From assembly GCA_021740905.1 (NCBI GenBank), contig JAIOYV010000008.1, positions 73,543 through 108,943 on the forward strand: a stretch of DNA of 35,401 nucleotides. The letters are read 5' to 3'. The translations under genes were made by a program, and so were the position numbers. The notes under the pieces were generated by a model. That model had not been told where the DNA came from and did no database searches. It saw only the letters and a list, made by a program, of their open reading frames with translations. This document shows, piece after piece, positions 33,043-35,401 of the stretch (position 1 is its first letter; each line of letters opens with the position of its first letter). The DNA comes from Bacteroidales bacterium. Lineage in GTDB: Bacteria > Bacteroidota > Bacteroidia > Bacteroidales > M50B96.

Positions 33043-34476
33043 ATGATATCAATACAAAAAATTTCGGACTGGAAAGAAAGCAACTTTCAGGTTTTTTTAG
33101 CTTATCAGGATAGCGATCTATCTAAACACTTCTCAAAAGCCGAACTCGCATTCATCCATAAAGCTGTTGAGAATAAGCAAAAGCAAGTGCTTCTCGAATC
33201 CTTCCCAACTTTCAGGTTAGTACAGTTGATCGAAAAAAAGGATGATTCGAACCGAACAATGGAAATCAGCCGGAAAGAGGCCGCCAAACTTCATGGACGT
33301 GTTGCCGGATATAAACCGGAATCTGTTTGCCTGGTGAATATTGATCTGGAGAAAAATGTATTGTTGGCTTATGCTGAAGGATTGGCCCTGAGCAATTATC
33401 AGTTCCTGAAATATTTCAAGGATGCGGAGGAAAAGAAAAACTCCTTGGCTACCATCCAGATTTATGCTGAAACCCTGTGCCAACCAGAATTAGATGAACT
33501 CAGCAACCTGGTCTGTGCGGTTTCAATTACAAAGGATTTGGTGAATGAACCACTCAGCTTTTTAACAGCCAACCAGCTTGCTGTCGAAATCCAGGAAATG
33601 GGAAAAACAGCCGGGTTCAGTGTCGAAGTTTTTGACAAAAGAAAAATCCAGGCCTTGAAAATGGGCGGGCTGTTGGCCGTGAACAAAGGTAGTATCGATC
33701 CTCCTACTTTTACGATCCTGGAATGGAAACCTAAAAATGCTGTAAACAAAAAACCCTTTGTCTTGGTAGGCAAAGGAATTGTTTACGACACTGGTGGATT
33801 GAGCTTGAAACCGACATCCAACAGCATGGACTACATGAAATGCGATATGGCCGGTGGAGCTGCTGTTGCCGGAACTCTTTATGGTTTGGCGAAAAATAAT
33901 ATCCCAGTCCATGTGATTGGTCTTGTACCTGCCACCGACAACCGCCCCGATGGAAATGCCTACACCCCTGGCGATGTAATAAATATGCACAGTGGGGCAA
34001 CCGTTGAGGTTCTTAATACTGATGCCGAAGGTCGGATGATCCTGGCCGATGCACTCAGCTATGCAAAAAAATACGACCCCGAATTTGTGGTCGATATTGC
34101 CACTCTCACCGGTTCGGCAGTGATGGCACTCGGTAATGAAGCGATGGCCGGAATGCGAAACGACGAAGGTTGGAAATATTTTTCGAAGCTCACCGAATCG
34201 GGATTCCGGGTTTTCGAGCGTATTGTGGAATTCCCAATGTGGGAGGAATACGACGAGATGCTAAAATCGGACATTGCCGACATGAAAAACATTGGTGGCC
34301 GCGAGGCAGGGGCTATCACTGCCGGGAAATTCCTCCAACGTTTTACTGAATACCCCTGGACCCACCTCGACATTGCAGGTCCATCATGGAATCAAAAAAA
34401 CGACAGCTACCGGGGAAAAGGGGCTACCGCTGTGGCTGTGCGCTTGCTGTACGATTTCTTTAAGGAAATGAGTTAA
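33043..34476 (+). CDS. M17-family leucyl aminopeptidase
   Basis: A 477-residue cytosolic metallopeptidase that removes N-terminal residues from peptides. The metal and catalytic residues of the family are present: K244 and D249 in GKGIVYDTGG, K256, D268 in MKCDMAGG, and the NTDAEGR signature (D327, E329, R331). The N-terminal third (1-160) is the poorly conserved part normal for the family. It is not clearly linked to the genes around it, with 254 non-coding bases upstream and a repeat region downstream. Confidence 0.93.
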   Translation: MISIQKISDWKESNFQVFLAYQDSDLSKHFSKAELAFIHKAVENKQKQVLLESFPTFRLVQLIEKKDDSNRTMEISRKEAAKLHGRVAGYKPESVCLVNIDLEKNVLLAYAEGLALSNYQFLKYFKDAEEKKNSLATIQIYAETLCQPELDELSNLVCAVSITKDLVNEPLSFLTANQLAVEIQEMGKTAGFSVEVFDKRKIQALKMGGLLAVNKGSIDPPTFTILEWKPKNAVNKKPFVLVGKGIVYDTGGLSLKPTSNSMDYMKCDMAGGAAVAGTLYGLAKNNIPVHVIGLVPATDNRPDGNAYTPGDVINMHSGATVEVLNTDAEGRMILADALSYAKKYDPEFVVDIATLTGSAVMALGNEAMAGMRNDEGWKYFSKLTESGFRVFERIVEFPMWEEYDEMLKSDIADMKNIGGREAGAITAGKFLQRFTEYPWTHLDIAGPSWNQKNDSYRGKGATAVAVRLLYDFFKEMS

Positions 34477-34697
34477 GGAGTTCTAAGTTAAAAAAGTTCT
34501 GAGTTGAGGAGTTCAGTCCAACTACGGTAAGGGAGGTTGTAGGTTCTCTGTTAATGAATTAGAAATTATTTATTTGAACCAAAAGGAAAATAAAACGAAT
34601 GATCTCCAAACTCTTCAACTTTTATCCTACGAAGCTTTAGCGCAGTAGGACAGAACTCAGAACTCAGAACTATATTAACTCTTTAACTCCAAACTCA
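34476..34697. repeat. Inverted pair of gagttctgagtt repeats around a hairpin
   Basis: Degenerate gagttctgagttaagg copies at 34476-34516 face their reverse complement (aactcagaac, 34654-34663 and 34661-34670, with aactcc copies up to 34696). gttctgagtt at 34496-34505 pairs perfectly with aactcagaac. Between them lies a hairpin tcctac (34625-34630) / gtagga (34645-34650). The region separates two same-strand genes, and its right end directly precedes the start codon of the next gene. Confidence 0.6.
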
Positions 34698-35155
34698 TGA
34701 TCATAGAAAACAAGCTTGATAAATCTTTTGGCAGCACAGGCAGTTTTGCGGGATACATTCTATTGCTTGCCGGGGTTGTTACAATCAGGGTGCGGATTGG
34801 TTTTTTGCTTTTGATATTGGGATTTTTTTTTGCTTTTAGCCATACAGGGGTTCAAATTGATACCGAGCGAAAGCGGATACGTTTTTACAATAACCTATTT
34901 GGATTCCTAAAGATTGGTGCCTGGTCAAAGCTCGATAAATTCACCTCCCTCAAAGTGGCCGAAAACAAGCGACGGGAACAGGCTTTCAGCCGGGGGAACA
35001 GGACATTGAATATCGAACATCGCGATTTTCGGGTTTTCCTTATCAGCCAGAAAAAACAAGCACGGGTAGCTGTAAAGAAATGTAAATCGGAAGCCGAAGC
35101 CATTGACGAAGCGCAGGAACTGGGCTTTCAGTTGGGGATGCCGGTGATACTGTAA
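34697..35155 (+). CDS. Small membrane protein of unknown function
   Basis: A 152-residue protein with two hydrophobic helices (about 16-30 and 33-50: FAGYILLLAGVVTI, GFLLLILGFFFAF) followed by a basic, mixed alpha/beta cytosolic region (VQIDTERKRIRFYNNLFGF...) that looks like a small PH-like domain. No family is recognised with confidence. The start codon follows the degenerate repeat directly, without a good ribosome site. It stands alone. Codon usage looks like that of its neighbours. Confidence 0.65.
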   Translation: MIIENKLDKSFGSTGSFAGYILLLAGVVTIRVRIGFLLLILGFFFAFSHTGVQIDTERKRIRFYNNLFGFLKIGAWSKLDKFTSLKVAENKRREQAFSRGNRTLNIEHRDFRVFLISQKKQARVAVKKCKSEAEAIDEAQELGFQLGMPVIL

Positions 35156-35215
35156 GCTTCGGAAAAGATTTCAAATCCATATCTTTCAACTTAATTTCTG
35201 GCTTATTTGTAAGTA

Positions 35216-35401
35216 TTACAAACTACTCTCAATTAAACCTTGTTCTCTTAAAGTGTTGATTACATCACCGATTTTCGCAGGTTCTTAAACTGTGCATAAT
35301 TTGCTCCTAAAATTAGGGTGTAAAAACAATCTCCAATTTTTTATTATTTAGCCAGGGGACAGTGATTGGATTTTGTAATTTGGCCACATCAAGAAGGATT
35401 G
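35216..35401 (-). pseudogene. Partial or decayed gene at the right edge
   Basis: On the minus strand a frame open from the window edge reads ILLDVAKLQNPITVPWLN... and stops at 35313-35315. Shifting frame, LILGANYAQFKNLRK continues for about 15 codons; shifting again, IGDVINTLREQGLIESSL stops at 35216-35218. Together they read like one protein tail broken by two small insertions or deletions, the last at an AAAA run. The GDVINTLREQGLIE stretch looks like a winged-helix segment. I cannot name the family. The first piece might alone be the end of an intact gene. Confidence 0.35.

Overview
The window looks like a chromosomal segment from a member of the Bacteroidota, probably a Bacteroidales or Marinilabiliales-type organism (inference). 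The evidence is: seven secreted proteins ending in type A sorting domains of the type IX secretion system (T9SS); a one-subunit glycyl-tRNA synthetase of the Bacteroidetes kind; a TonB-dependent receptor with an N-terminal carboxypeptidase-regulatory-like domain; an LpxH-type enzyme for lipid A; and promoter-like sites matching the TTTG / TAnnTTTG consensus of this phylum.

Layout. Positions 1-677 hold no convincing gene, only short inverted and direct repeats. Positions 678-9643 (minus strand) carry five T9SS cargo genes. A two-propeller protein of about 1310 residues lies furthest upstream, followed by a 56-bp perfect palindrome and then four tightly packed genes: three seven-repeat YCF48-like propellers and one short SBBP-type protein. 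Positions 10255-11805 (plus) encode glycyl-tRNA synthetase with its own terminator. Positions 12110-13174 encode an exported Ser-rich protein with a C-terminal OB-fold-like domain. Positions 13175-13655 hold a REP-like repeat cluster. Positions 13656-23561 (minus) carry an orphan antitoxin-like protein, an outer-membrane barrel, LpxH coupled to an M1 peptidase, a further T9SS protein, a PQQ-type lipoprotein and a PadR/PspC pair. Positions 23988-25699 (minus) carry an ECF sigma factor followed by a membrane protein that looks like its antagonist. Positions 25854-35155 (plus) carry a GNAT acetyltransferase, a lamin-tail T9SS protein, a TonB-dependent receptor, an endonuclease I T9SS protein, an M17 leucyl aminopeptidase and a small membrane protein. 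A decayed or partial minus-strand gene sits at the right edge.

How the genes work together. Much of the window encodes cell-surface and secreted proteins. The 26706-32788 group reads as a unit in which a secreted nuclease cuts extracellular DNA, a DNA- or surface-binding lamin-tail protein helps, and a TonB-dependent receptor imports a product; that role is inferred from domains and gene order. The PadR/PspC pair and the sigma/anti-sigma-like pair are two envelope-linked regulatory modules. The most noteworthy non-coding signals are a consensus promoter followed by a GC-rich hairpin and T-tract in the leader of the large propeller gene, the 56-bp palindrome, a dyad over the putative PadR promoter, and several unrelated families of degenerate repeats in the spacers. 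No rRNA, tRNA, CRISPR array, transposase or phage gene was seen.
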